Positions 44,170-52,956 of a DNA stretch of 55,952 nt are shown here, piece after piece (position 1 is the first letter of the stretch; the number at the start of each line of letters is the position of its first letter). The notes under the pieces are model-generated. The model was given only the letters and a program-made list of their open reading frames with translations, was not told where the DNA came from and did no database searches. A program made the position numbers and the translations under genes. The DNA lies in contig NZ_CBXV010000009.1 of the NCBI RefSeq assembly GCF_000820845.2, positions 1 through 55,952 on the forward strand, in the 5' to 3' direction. The stretch comes from Pyrinomonas methylaliphatogenes (lineage in GTDB: Bacteria; Acidobacteriota; Blastocatellia; Pyrinomonadales; Pyrinomonadaceae).

Positions 44170-45683
44170 AAGCCTTGACGTTTCTTGGAGCAAGCCCTTA
44201 CAAGACCGTCACCTACGTGTGGCGAGACGAGCAGGGAGAGCACGCGGTCCAGACCCATCTCTTTCCCGAGGCAATTGCTCACATCTTCAAGCCCGAAAAG
44301 CTCCTAGTCTTCCTGACAGAGACGGCCCAGCGTTACCAACCGCCTTGCTCCCAACAATCTCACCTAGACACGCTTCGAGATCGCCTGCACGGCCTGGGCA
44401 TTCCGATCGAATCCATTGACATTCCAGAAGGCCGTTCTCCGCAAGAATTGTGGGATATCTTCGATCGAGTGGTTTCCTCGGTCTCGCAAAGCGATACTGT
44501 CCTCCTGGACGTCACCCATGCCTTCCGGTCTATCCTGATGGTCGTACTCGCCGTAGCCGCTTACCTGCGGCGTGCCAAAAACGTGACCATCGAACGCATC
44601 GTCTACGGCGCCTTCGAAGCCCGAGAGCCTTTCCGCACGCCACCCCAGCCTGAAGATCGCGCGCCCGTCTTCGACCTCACGCCGCTCCTCGAACTTCTGG
44701 ACTGGATCGGCGGAGCCGAAGCCTTGCTCAAGCGCGGGGATGCCGGGCTCATTGCCGAAAAGATGGTCGCCGCCCACCAGACCCTGCGGCGCACCGGCAC
44801 GGGCACGCCGGAAAAACTCAAAACCCTGGGGCAGAAACTCCGCACGTTCTCCCAAGCCCTGCATCTGAGCCACCCCCGGGATGTTCTGCGCGTGGCCCAT
44901 GAACTCTTGCCGCTTCTGGAAGGAACTCGGGGCGAGTTCGAACAGTGGGCTAAGCCCTTTGCCCTCTTGGTGGATCAGGTTCGGCGTGAGCTCGAACCCC
45001 TCGCCTTTGCCGAACCCGACACCCTCAGCCAGGAAAACTTGGAGAGACAGCTCCGACTGGTGGAGTACTACTTGGCGAAAGGGCTCATCGTGCAGGCCGT
45101 CACCCTGGCCCGGGAGTGGGTGGTCTCGTATGTGCTCCTTTGCCGGGGGAGTGGCGATTGGCTACGGCGAAGCGACCGGAAAGAAGCCGAAGATGCGCTC
45201 GGTGCCGCCGCTGCCCGCTTACAAGGAGGAACCGCCGAGCCGCCCCCGGAATGGTTCGACCAGCTCCCCACCGGTCTGTCAGATCTCTGGAACAAGCTGG
45301 GACAGTTGCGCAACGACCTCGCCCACTGCGGCATGAGTACTGATGCCCGGAGTGCTGATGCCATCGAGAAGGATGCACGAGCAATCCCGGTAAGGCTCCG
45401 CGCACTTCTCGCATCGGCGCCCGACAGCGTACTCTACGGCGCCCGCGTGATCGTGGATTTGAGTAACTTCTACGAGGGCACGGCGCGGCTGGAAGACCTT
45501 CCGCAGTACCTGGACCGCGCCTGGGAACTTGCCGGCGAGGGGAACGAAGTGGTCCTAACGGGGCAGGCCCCGATCTGGCTGTATCTGGCCGTCGCCCACG
45601 CCCTCCACGGCAAGGCTCGGCGACTGTGGTACCAATCGCCCGCAACGGGCGAAGTGCTAGTCTTTGACCACTCGGCGAGGTAA
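44166..45683 (+). CDS. CARF-HEPN CRISPR ribonuclease (TM1812/Csx1-Csx2 type) with a C-terminal Csx3-like domain
   Basis: A 505-residue protein. N-terminal CARF domain: MKALTFLGASPYKTVTYVW and DVTHAFRS (residues 115-122), the TM1812-type DxTHxFRS motif that binds cyclic oligoadenylate. HEPN ribonuclease: RNDLAH (R382-H387) fits the R-x4-6-H active site. The last 85 residues (421-505) are extra for this family. They resemble Csx3/Crn3 ring nucleases: a strand, LPQYLDRAWEL, VVLTGQAPIWLYLAVAHALHG, then YQSPATGEVLVFDHS. The GxxPIWL-AH-xx-H pattern and a terminal His match Csx3, as I recall its sequence; the Csx3 Asp-x-Arg pair is not kept. The start overlaps the upstream TGA. Likely activated by the Cas10 encoded in the same operon. 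Confidence 0.85.
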   Translation: MKALTFLGASPYKTVTYVWRDEQGEHAVQTHLFPEAIAHIFKPEKLLVFLTETAQRYQPPCSQQSHLDTLRDRLHGLGIPIESIDIPEGRSPQELWDIFDRVVSSVSQSDTVLLDVTHAFRSILMVVLAVAAYLRRAKNVTIERIVYGAFEAREPFRTPPQPEDRAPVFDLTPLLELLDWIGGAEALLKRGDAGLIAEKMVAAHQTLRRTGTGTPEKLKTLGQKLRTFSQALHLSHPRDVLRVAHELLPLLEGTRGEFEQWAKPFALLVDQVRRELEPLAFAEPDTLSQENLERQLRLVEYYLAKGLIVQAVTLAREWVVSYVLLCRGSGDWLRRSDRKEAEDALGAAAARLQGGTAEPPPEWFDQLPTGLSDLWNKLGQLRNDLAHCGMSTDARSADAIEKDARAIPVRLRALLASAPDSVLYGARVIVDLSNFYEGTARLEDLPQYLDRAWELAGEGNEVVLTGQAPIWLYLAVAHALHGKARRLWYQSPATGEVLVFDHSAR

Positions 45684-45883
45684 GTGGCTTGAAGCTCAGA
45701 GGACTGGATGCCGCTGAAGTACGGTCGTTGCTGGAAGGCCAAAGGGAGGCCGTCCCGGCTAACCGTCAAGAAAACGAGCCTGATGGTGCCGCTCACCTCG
45801 AGCGGTCTCTGGCTCTTCGGAAAACGGAACCCCAGGGTATGAAGAAGTCTAACCCCAATTAACGTGCTTTAAGGGGAGCAAAG
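45684..45883. other. Junction gap between the III-B and I-B operons
   Basis: Two hundred bases with no gene. The first part keeps the composition of the cmr genes, and AAGGGGAGC near 45876 is the ribosome site of the following cas6. No terminator with a T-run or consensus promoter was found; a weak CGCTCACCTCGAGCG inverted repeat lies near 45791-45805. It probably marks the right edge of the transferred III-B module. Confidence 0.4.
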
Positions 45884-46618
45884 ATGCGGCTGAAATTATT
45901 ACTGGAAACTCGCGAGCCGATCACCCTGCCATGGGATTATCGTACCGACCTGACGAAGGCAATATACGCGATCCTAGAAGCGGCAGACCCCGATTACAGC
46001 CGTTGGCTCCATGAGCACGGTTTCCGCTGGCAGAATCGGATTTATCGCCTCTTCGTCTATTCGGATCTGATGCTCACTCACTGGAATTGTTCGCCTCAGG
46101 GGCTAACCGATGTTCGCTGGATGGCGTGGCAGATCAGCAGCCCTGATCCGCGATTTGTGAAAGCATTCCAGGCGGGCCTGGAACGTAAGGGAGGGCAGCT
46201 CGAGCTTTTCGATACGCTCGTAGAGGTCCTCGACATCGTGCGTGTAGAGGTGCCCGAACCCGGAAGCGGTCTGGTCTTCCGTACAATCTCACCAATCGCT
46301 GTCTCCATAGGCGATCCTAATCGCTCGCGGCATCCGATTTACCTTCGCCCCGACGAGCCCCGGTTCGTCGAGGCTCTCGAACGCAATCTCATCACGAAGT
46401 GGCAGGCTTTCCAACAGCGAGAATGGGACGGCGGAGAGTTCGGTCTCCGCGTCTGGAACCCAAAGCAAAAGCTCGTTCGCGTGTTCGATACGGATGTGCG
46501 CGCTTGGCACCTGTATCTTCAGATGTGGGGCGATGAACAGCTCATCCGCTTCGCTTATACGGCAGGGCTGGGAATTAAAAACAGCCAGGGATTCGGCATG
46601 ATCGAACCAGGAGGGTAA
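45884..46618 (+). CDS. cas6: CRISPR pre-crRNA endoribonuclease Cas6 (second copy, head of I-B operon)
   Basis: A 244-residue RAMP-fold ribonuclease. It starts MRLKLLLETREPITLPWDYRTDL and has RWLHEHGFRWQNRIYRLFVYSDL, FRTISPIAVS and the C-terminal loop AGLGIKNSQGFGMIEPGG, all standard for Cas6. AAGGGGAGC precedes the ATG. It is 3 bp upstream of cas8b and therefore the dedicated crRNA-processing enzyme of the I-B set; it may also serve the III-B complex, which lacks its own processing enzyme. It is closer to the broken cas6 at 35401 than to the first cas6 at 34618, judging from the WDYR..LT..IY.IL segment. Confidence 0.93.
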   Translation: MRLKLLLETREPITLPWDYRTDLTKAIYAILEAADPDYSRWLHEHGFRWQNRIYRLFVYSDLMLTHWNCSPQGLTDVRWMAWQISSPDPRFVKAFQAGLERKGGQLELFDTLVEVLDIVRVEVPEPGSGLVFRTISPIAVSIGDPNRSRHPIYLRPDEPRFVEALERNLITKWQAFQQREWDGGEFGLRVWNPKQKLVRVFDTDVRAWHLYLQMWGDEQLIRFAYTAGLGIKNSQGFGMIEPGG

Positions 46619-46621
46619 GCT

Positions 46622-48604
46622 ATGATCGCGACGCTCGTTCAAGTCGCTAAAGAGTTGGCCCGCTATGAAGGCGGAAAGCGCGGCTGGACTCCGGAACAGG
46701 TTGTCCTTCATCGTTTGTGCGAAAGCGCCATCAAGGATAAAAGCGCCATCAAGGGCAAAGAAGCTCCCAAGGTGAAAGTGGCGGCGATTGATTTGGCGAC
46801 TGGGGTCGTCCGCCTGGAAGATTACAAGGACGAAGAAAGGTATAAGTATCTCCATGCCTTATCAACCGGCAATACGGCTATTGGACCTTCGTGGTTATTG
46901 GATTTCCGAAAGACAAAAGGGGGAAACCCTAAGAAGACCCGCGAGGAAATCATCAGGACCGGACTTAGGAAGATCCGTGAGGCGCTGACGAGTTTCCAAG
47001 AATCGGGAAATCTTTCTCCTGATGATTGGGAGAAGAAGCTCGATGAAGCGACGCAAAATGAATCACTCATTTTGGCGGTGGCCGTGCAAAGTGGAAAGAT
47101 GCCGGGCGAGCGCGAAGAATTTCGCAATGGGTTCATTCGCAAAAAAATCTTAGGCGAACGGCGTGCGAAGAAGGGCGCGAGCCGTTGCGCTGTCTGCGGC
47201 AGTGAGGGCCAGGTCAGCTCGGCTATTCCTTTTCGGTTCTTCACCGTCGAAAAACTCGGCTTCAGCCCGATGGGGCGCGAAGTGGACCTTTGGAAATATG
47301 CTCCCGTTTGCGAAGAATGTGCAAAGTGGCTCTATGTCGCCGAGAGCTATTTTGAGGAGAACTTGAGCACGAAAGTCGCCGGCAAAAACACCTACCTCCT
47401 GCCCGATTTGGAACCGGGCGCGTCGGAAGTGGAAGGCTCGTTCGTGCGTTTCCTCTGGGAGTGGCGCGAGAGCACGAAGGGCAAAGCTGTTCCCGAAGAT
47501 CACTTCCCCATCGCCGAGAAACCCAAGAAAGCAAGGTCGAAAAGGGCGGGCGATGTTGAGGTTGACTCTCTGCCGAATCTCTTTGAAGGACTCGTGGAAG
47601 AGATTGACGAAAGATTCAAAGATAAGCCTCCGTTCCGCTCGGCATCTCTGGTCTTTTATCAGCCTGGCCAGAAGTTCATATTCCTCTATACGATCTCAGA
47701 CATCCTGCCCATCAACCTGCGCAGAACGAAAGAGCGGCTTCGGGCGCTGCGCGAGATGTTGCGAAACGAGGTTCTCGGCGTAGAAGGAAGTTCCCTTGCG
47801 CAGTGGCTGAAGGCTGACTTTGAATTCGTTGGGCGAGCGTGGAAGTGGCCGCGCAGAGGTCGAGACGAAACGCAAGGCGCTCTCAAGTTCAGTCCGATGC
47901 ATCTTGTGGAAGCGATCCTGACGGATCGGCCTCTGCCCGAGTGCGAATTCTGGCAGGACGCCGACGGCCTCTTGCGCGCCACCTACCAGGAGACCATCAG
48001 CAGTAAAGATCAAAAACGCACCGTGCAGATGGCCCTCGCTGAGCGTGCGAGATACATCTGGACAATCTGGGCGCTCATTTATTGCTCTGAATTACTCGAA
48101 GGAGGCACGAATGGGACAATGCAACCGACACCAACCGGTCAGGGCGTGAATGAACAGTTCTGGGAAGACTTCTTTCGACCGAGGCTGTTTCTGGATTCGC
48201 CCGCAAAACGAGCGGCGTTTTTGGTGGGAGTCCTTTTCGGTCGCGTTGAAGGAAAGCAACGAAGCGAGCGGCAGAGTAAAGCCGGCGAGATGCCCATCAT
48301 CAGCCGCCTGCGAGGACTAACCGTTTCGCGGGGAGAGATCATGGCGAAGATCTTTCCCGAGCTGATGCTCAAGCTTCGCCAGTTGGACGCCAACACCCAG
48401 GCGATTCAAGTGATTCAACAGGCGGCGGCTGATTTCGCTTCGCAAAGCGGCGAGCTCTCGGACGAAGAAGCGCGGTTTTGCTTCTGTCTGGGCTGGGCGC
48501 TCTCGTGGACGACGGTGGATGCCGTCGGTAAGACGCTCGGAGCGCCGGCAGGCGAAGAGGCCGAGGAAGCTTCTCCCGAAGAGGAAATAGAAGGTGAATC
48601 TTAA
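46622..48604 (+). CDS. cas8b: Type I-B Cas8b/Csh1 (TM1802 family), Cascade large subunit
   Basis: A 660-residue large subunit that recognises the PAM and starts R-loop formation. GGAGGG precedes the ATG. It has the family zinc-binding pairs CAVCGS (about 189) and CEECAK (about 230), followed by the long helical C-terminal half (FWEDFFRPRLFLDSPAKRAAFLVGVLFGRVE). Near the N-terminus a micro-duplication encodes SAIKDK SAIKGK (46727-46760). The tail (from about 640) is acidic and disordered (EEASPEEEIEGES). Place in the operon between cas6 and cas7 is normal for I-B. Confidence 0.9.
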   Translation: MIATLVQVAKELARYEGGKRGWTPEQVVLHRLCESAIKDKSAIKGKEAPKVKVAAIDLATGVVRLEDYKDEERYKYLHALSTGNTAIGPSWLLDFRKTKGGNPKKTREEIIRTGLRKIREALTSFQESGNLSPDDWEKKLDEATQNESLILAVAVQSGKMPGEREEFRNGFIRKKILGERRAKKGASRCAVCGSEGQVSSAIPFRFFTVEKLGFSPMGREVDLWKYAPVCEECAKWLYVAESYFEENLSTKVAGKNTYLLPDLEPGASEVEGSFVRFLWEWRESTKGKAVPEDHFPIAEKPKKARSKRAGDVEVDSLPNLFEGLVEEIDERFKDKPPFRSASLVFYQPGQKFIFLYTISDILPINLRRTKERLRALREMLRNEVLGVEGSSLAQWLKADFEFVGRAWKWPRRGRDETQGALKFSPMHLVEAILTDRPLPECEFWQDADGLLRATYQETISSKDQKRTVQMALAERARYIWTIWALIYCSELLEGGTNGTMQPTPTGQGVNEQFWEDFFRPRLFLDSPAKRAAFLVGVLFGRVEGKQRSERQSKAGEMPIISRLRGLTVSRGEIMAKIFPELMLKLRQLDANTQAIQVIQQAAADFASQSGELSDEEARFCFCLGWALSWTTVDAVGKTLGAPAGEEAEEASPEEEIEGES

Positions 48605-48620
48605 ACTCAAGGAGGTGCGC

Positions 48621-49640
48621 ATGGAAAAAACCTATCCCTATCGGTCTGAGATCCTTTTTCTCTACGACGTGTTTCGCTGCAATCCGAACGGCGATCCGTT
48701 CGAAAACCGCCCAAGACAGGACCCCGAAACGGGTCGTATTGATGTCACCGATGTGCGCCTCAAACGAACGATTCGAGATTACATCCTTCGCTACAAGCAC
48801 CGCGATCCGAACGATGGCCTAGAAATCTTCGTTCGCGTCGCCGACGAGAAGGCCTTGACTGCGGAGCGACGCTACGAAGAGATTTTCGGAAGCTTGCCGA
48901 AAGCTGGCGAAGTGGAAAGGGTTAAAGAGCAGCTCATAAAAACGTGCGTGGATGTTCGCCTGTTCGGCGCGCTCGTGCCCATTACGGAAAAGAGAGCCGC
49001 GAAGGGCAAGAAGGGGAAGGCCGAAACACCGGCTAAAGGCGACGAGGGAGGCGAAAGCGGCGGGGTGCAACTGACGGGCGCCGTGCAGTTTAATCCCGGA
49101 CAAAGCCTGCATGCTGCCGAGATCTTGGAAATCGCCGGCACCGGTGGGTTCGCTTCCAAAGAGACCGCTCGACAAAAGACCTTCCGCCGCGAATTCATCG
49201 TCCCCTACGCGCTCATCGGCTTTTACGGCGTGATCAACGAGAACCTGGCAAAGGAGACGGGCCTTACCGAAGAAGATGTAGCTCTGCTGATGGAAGCGAT
49301 GTGGCGTGGGACGCTATCGCTCCATTCTCGCTCGAAGGCTTTCCACCATCCGCGCCTTCTCCTGCGCTTTGACTTCACGAATGAAGTCCAGTGCGGTTAC
49401 TTCCTCGATCGCATTGAGCTGGAGCGCAATTTGGGCGACGAGCGCCGTATCCGCTCGCCGAAAGACTACATGGTGAAGATAGACGGCGTGCTCGAAACAG
49501 TTCAACGGCGTGCTGGGAATCTGGCCCGAATCGAATGCTGGATTGATTCGGGGCTGAGGCTATCGCCGGAAGAGTTGAGCGAGAAGCTTGCGGAGCTTCT
49601 TGCTGATAAGCGAGACGCATTGACTTTCCAGGCAGCGTGA
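48621..49640 (+). CDS. cas7: Type I-B Cas7 (Csh2), Cascade backbone, with low-complexity insertion
   Basis: A 339-residue crRNA-binding backbone protein. AAGGAGGT precedes ATG 48621. The opening SEILFLYDVFRCNPNGDPFENRPR and TDVRLKRTIRDYI is the Csh2 signature; DVRLFGALVP and LTGAVQFNPGQSLH follow. Between these, residues about 123-149 form a Lys/Gly/Glu-rich stretch (EKRAAKGKKGKAETPAKG and nine more) that is not part of the usual fold. The end has FHHPRLLLRFDFTNE and a normal C-terminus. Several copies of the protein coat the crRNA. Confidence 0.94.
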   Translation: MEKTYPYRSEILFLYDVFRCNPNGDPFENRPRQDPETGRIDVTDVRLKRTIRDYILRYKHRDPNDGLEIFVRVADEKALTAERRYEEIFGSLPKAGEVERVKEQLIKTCVDVRLFGALVPITEKRAAKGKKGKAETPAKGDEGGESGGVQLTGAVQFNPGQSLHAAEILEIAGTGGFASKETARQKTFRREFIVPYALIGFYGVINENLAKETGLTEEDVALLMEAMWRGTLSLHSRSKAFHHPRLLLRFDFTNEVQCGYFLDRIELERNLGDERRIRSPKDYMVKIDGVLETVQRRAGNLARIECWIDSGLRLSPEELSEKLAELLADKRDALTFQAA

Positions 49641-49656
49641 GCGCGAAGGAGGCGCT

Positions 49657-50421
49657 ATGGGTAAAGTGCCGATCTGTCTTTTCACGATACGGGGCCAGTT
49701 CGCTCACTGGCGTAAGTGGTTCACGACGACTTCGGCGTTAACCTACAGCTTCCCTCCACGCACGGCGGTCATCGGGATGGTCGGCGCTATTCTTGGCGTG
49801 CCGCGAGAGAAAGTAGCCGAAGTTTTCAAGGCGAGCGACACCCGCACCGCCGTTTGTCCGTTGCGACCGATCGTGAAGGATCGTCTTGCTGAAAAGTGGC
49901 GCCAGACTCCTCCGCGCCTCGTTAAAGGGAGGTTCGATCCGGCCAAGATGGACGAATCCTTCCAGGAGAATCTAGAGGTCGTCCGCCGCCCGTGCTACAG
50001 GATCGTGTTCTGGCATCGGAATGAGGCATTGATGGAGAATCTCAAAGGGCGTCTTCAGCAGAAACGATGGGTTTATCCGCCCTGCTTGGGGATCATGGGT
50101 TTTCTGGCCGATGTCGAATGGGAAGACGAAGATGTCGCCGAAGAGATTGAGGTAGATAAAGCCGATATTCTTTCGGTTCTTCCACTTGACGAAGCAATGG
50201 CGAAAGCGATTGATCTTTCCGAATCTGAAGTGCTCTTGCGCGAAGAGCGCGTTCCGAATGAAGTCTTTTCGGATCGAACCTTTCGCCATCTCTATCTGGC
50301 CTATGTATCGCGCGAGGCGAAACCGCTGAAGGTGCGGACGAATGAGCAGGATAAACTGAAGGCTTTTCGCCTCCGCCGGCTTTGCCAGCAGATAGTATGC
50401 TTCGAACTATGCGCGAACTGA
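49657..50421 (+). CDS. cas5: Type I-B Cas5
   Basis: A 254-residue Cascade subunit that holds the crRNA 5' handle. AAGGAGGCG precedes ATG 49657. FTIRGQFAHWRKWFTTTSALTYSFPPRTAVIGMVGAILG is a textbook Cas5 N-terminal RAMP segment. The rest includes KGRLQQKRWVYPPCLGIMGFLADVEWE. The end overlaps the start region of cas3, so the two are probably translationally coupled. Confidence 0.94.
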   Translation: MGKVPICLFTIRGQFAHWRKWFTTTSALTYSFPPRTAVIGMVGAILGVPREKVAEVFKASDTRTAVCPLRPIVKDRLAEKWRQTPPRLVKGRFDPAKMDESFQENLEVVRRPCYRIVFWHRNEALMENLKGRLQQKRWVYPPCLGIMGFLADVEWEDEDVAEEIEVDKADILSVLPLDEAMAKAIDLSESEVLLREERVPNEVFSDRTFRHLYLAYVSREAKPLKVRTNEQDKLKAFRLRRLCQQIVCFELCAN

Positions 50422-52931
50422 AGTCACACCCAGACATCCTGTTGGTAGATCATTTGCAGGATGTGGCCCAAAGGGCCTCTAAACTCATTATTGAGTTGAG
50501 ACCGTACCTGCAACTTTGTATTCGACCTGAGGACATTGCCCGAGCGGCTTTCATCGCCGGATGCACGCACGATTTCGGAAAGGCGAAGCGCCAATTCCAG
50601 GATTACATCCATGGCGGCAAAGGCAAGGATAAAGATCACGCGGCGATCTCCTCGGTCTTCACCTTCATCGTCGCCTCGCAGGTTTTCGGCCAAAAGCCGC
50701 GGCCGACGCGGCTGCTCCCCTTCGCCTGCGCCTACGCCGTCAACCGCCACCACGGGCTGCTCTGTAACCTCGAAGAGGCTTTTGAAGAAGCGAGCATCGA
50801 GCATCAGATCAAAGTCGCTCGGGGCAACATAGACGAGCGCATCTGGGATTTCGTGATGCGATGCGAGCCGCTCGACCTGACTCTACGCTTTGCGGATTAC
50901 CGCAAGCAGTTCGAGGGAATAACGGCCCAACAGATCACCGAATGCTTTCAAAAATTCGGCCAACTGCTCAGACAGAAAGCCGACGAAGCGAATCCTTCCG
51001 AGAGTTGGCTCGTCGACCTTTATTTCGCCCTCCTGCTCGTCGTCTCGACCCTGACCGAAGCCGATGTCGCCTGCGTCATCCAAGCGCCAGAACCAAAACA
51101 GGCCGTGTCGCTTGATCCCGAACGGATTTGTCAGTACGCGTCCGAACAGCCGCAGGCCAGCATATCATTTCAGGAACTTCGCAAGCGCGCCTGGGAAGAG
51201 ATTCAAAGGGCCGTTAAGGAACCAGACACGTCGGCCTTCAGATTGACTCTGCCGACGGGACTTGGCAAGACCCTGATGGGCCTTTACTTCTCCGCCGCCG
51301 TGCAACGCAAGCACGAGGATGTGCAAAGATCGCAGCCCGTCATTTACGCGCTGCCCTATCTTTCCATCATCGAGCAGGCGACGGATGTTGCGCGTCGAGT
51401 TTTCCCAAGAGACGAAACCGGCGTTTCCGTGATCCAGCATCACGGCCTGAGCTTTCCCGAAAGCAAAAGTGATGAAGAAGCGAACTTCGAGAAGGCGCGA
51501 TTCGCCTTGGAAGATTGGGATGCGGATCTTGTCGTTACGACCTTTGATCAGCTCTTCTATTCTTTCCTCGCGAACGATCGCGGCTTTATCCGGCGATTCT
51601 TCCGCTTGCCTGGAGCGGTGCTCCTGCTCGATGAAGTGCAGACGATCCCCGCACGACTCATTCCAGCGGTCGATACTCTTCTTCAAAGAATGCGTGAAAA
51701 GCTCGGCGTCGAAATTGTATATATGACCGCAACCCATCCGCCCTTTCTTAAAGCCGCCAAAAGCCTCGTGCAAAACGCTGAAAGCTACTTCCAACAGCTT
51801 GAACGGACACGGCTGCGACTTCAGTTGGAGCCGATTAAGTTCAGCGACTATGCTTCCCAGCTTGGTGATTGGCTTCGCGAGAGGAAAGGAAAGAAGTTGT
51901 TGATCGTCGCTAACACGATACGCAGCGCGCGGGATCTCTTCGTTCATCTCGCGAAACTCAAAGAAGATGAGGCTGAGTTTCAAAACCTAAAGCTATTCCA
52001 TTTATCAGGAAGCGTTGTGCCTATCGAGCGACTACGCCGAATCAAAGAGATCCGCAAGCTGATCCGAAGCGAGCCGGAAGCGTGGATTGGCGTCGTATCT
52101 ACGCAATGCGTGGAAGCTGGCGTCGATTTGGACATGGACGAAGCGGTTCGAGACTTCGCACCGTGGGACTCGTTGTTGCAGATTTGCGGGCGCGCTAATC
52201 GCTTTGGCAAGCGACAGTGCGCCGATGTGTGGGTGTATAGGTGGATAGATGATGCGGACGAGAATCAGAGGGAATTCCACAGCTACATTTACGATTCGAT
52301 CTTCACCGACGCCGCTTTGAAGGTGCTGAAGAATCGTGCCGAAGTTACAGAGGGAGAGTACTTGACGGTGCAGCAGGAATATGTGCGTGAACTTGAAGAA
52401 CGGTTGTCACCTGAAGCCTCGAAGGAGATTCTTCGCGCGGCGCTCGCTTGGAGGTTCGATGATTTGGATTTCAAGAAGCTCTTCCGCGGACAAGAAGAGG
52501 CTTGGAAGGTACCGTTGTTCTGCGTAGCAGACCAGACCGCCGATTACCTCAAGAATGTGGCGAGTGAACTCTGGTCGAGCAAGAATTTGGATGCAGCTCT
52601 AGATTTGCTCGACAGGCTTTGCGCTTCGGAAAAGCTTTTTGGTCCTTTGGAGGGCTTCTTGCAAGTCAAATCAGAAAGCGTTTGCCAGCAGCTTAAAAGC
52701 CTCGAAAATCTCCCCGCGCGTCGCAAGAGGTTCGCATTTATAAAATTGCTTCAACCGATGCTCCAAGCTTATACGATCTCGGTGCCGGTCAGACAGCTCG
52801 AAGACCTCTCATACGGTCGAATTACAGAGTGGTTCTTGTATTTGTCGCAGTCTGGTTATAGAAAGCTCAACGCGATCTGCGACATAAATAGTGATGACGA
52901 GGACCAAAGGGTTTCGGATCAGATCGTTTGA
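50397..52931 (+). CDS. cas3: Type I-B Cas3 helicase-nuclease
   Basis: An 844-residue protein that degrades target DNA recruited by Cascade. HD nuclease domain: H19 (LLVDH), HD at 58-59 (THDFGK), H81 and HH at 118-119. Helicase domain: Walker A LPTGLGKT (about 285), DEVQ (about 415) in place of DEAH, TATHPP motif III, and STQCVEAGVDLD with QICGRANRFG as motifs V-VI. All active-site groups are present, so the enzyme looks functional. The start is not certain; ATG 50397 and ATG 50409 are both inside the cas5 end. Confidence 0.94.
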   Translation: MLRTMRELKSHPDILLVDHLQDVAQRASKLIIELRPYLQLCIRPEDIARAAFIAGCTHDFGKAKRQFQDYIHGGKGKDKDHAAISSVFTFIVASQVFGQKPRPTRLLPFACAYAVNRHHGLLCNLEEAFEEASIEHQIKVARGNIDERIWDFVMRCEPLDLTLRFADYRKQFEGITAQQITECFQKFGQLLRQKADEANPSESWLVDLYFALLLVVSTLTEADVACVIQAPEPKQAVSLDPERICQYASEQPQASISFQELRKRAWEEIQRAVKEPDTSAFRLTLPTGLGKTLMGLYFSAAVQRKHEDVQRSQPVIYALPYLSIIEQATDVARRVFPRDETGVSVIQHHGLSFPESKSDEEANFEKARFALEDWDADLVVTTFDQLFYSFLANDRGFIRRFFRLPGAVLLLDEVQTIPARLIPAVDTLLQRMREKLGVEIVYMTATHPPFLKAAKSLVQNAESYFQQLERTRLRLQLEPIKFSDYASQLGDWLRERKGKKLLIVANTIRSARDLFVHLAKLKEDEAEFQNLKLFHLSGSVVPIERLRRIKEIRKLIRSEPEAWIGVVSTQCVEAGVDLDMDEAVRDFAPWDSLLQICGRANRFGKRQCADVWVYRWIDDADENQREFHSYIYDSIFTDAALKVLKNRAEVTEGEYLTVQQEYVRELEERLSPEASKEILRAALAWRFDDLDFKKLFRGQEEAWKVPLFCVADQTADYLKNVASELWSSKNLDAALDLLDRLCASEKLFGPLEGFLQVKSESVCQQLKSLENLPARRKRFAFIKLLQPMLQAYTISVPVRQLEDLSYGRITEWFLYLSQSGYRKLNAICDINSDDEDQRVSDQIV

Positions 52932-52956
52932 CTAGATCCTGTGAGGTATATCGCCC

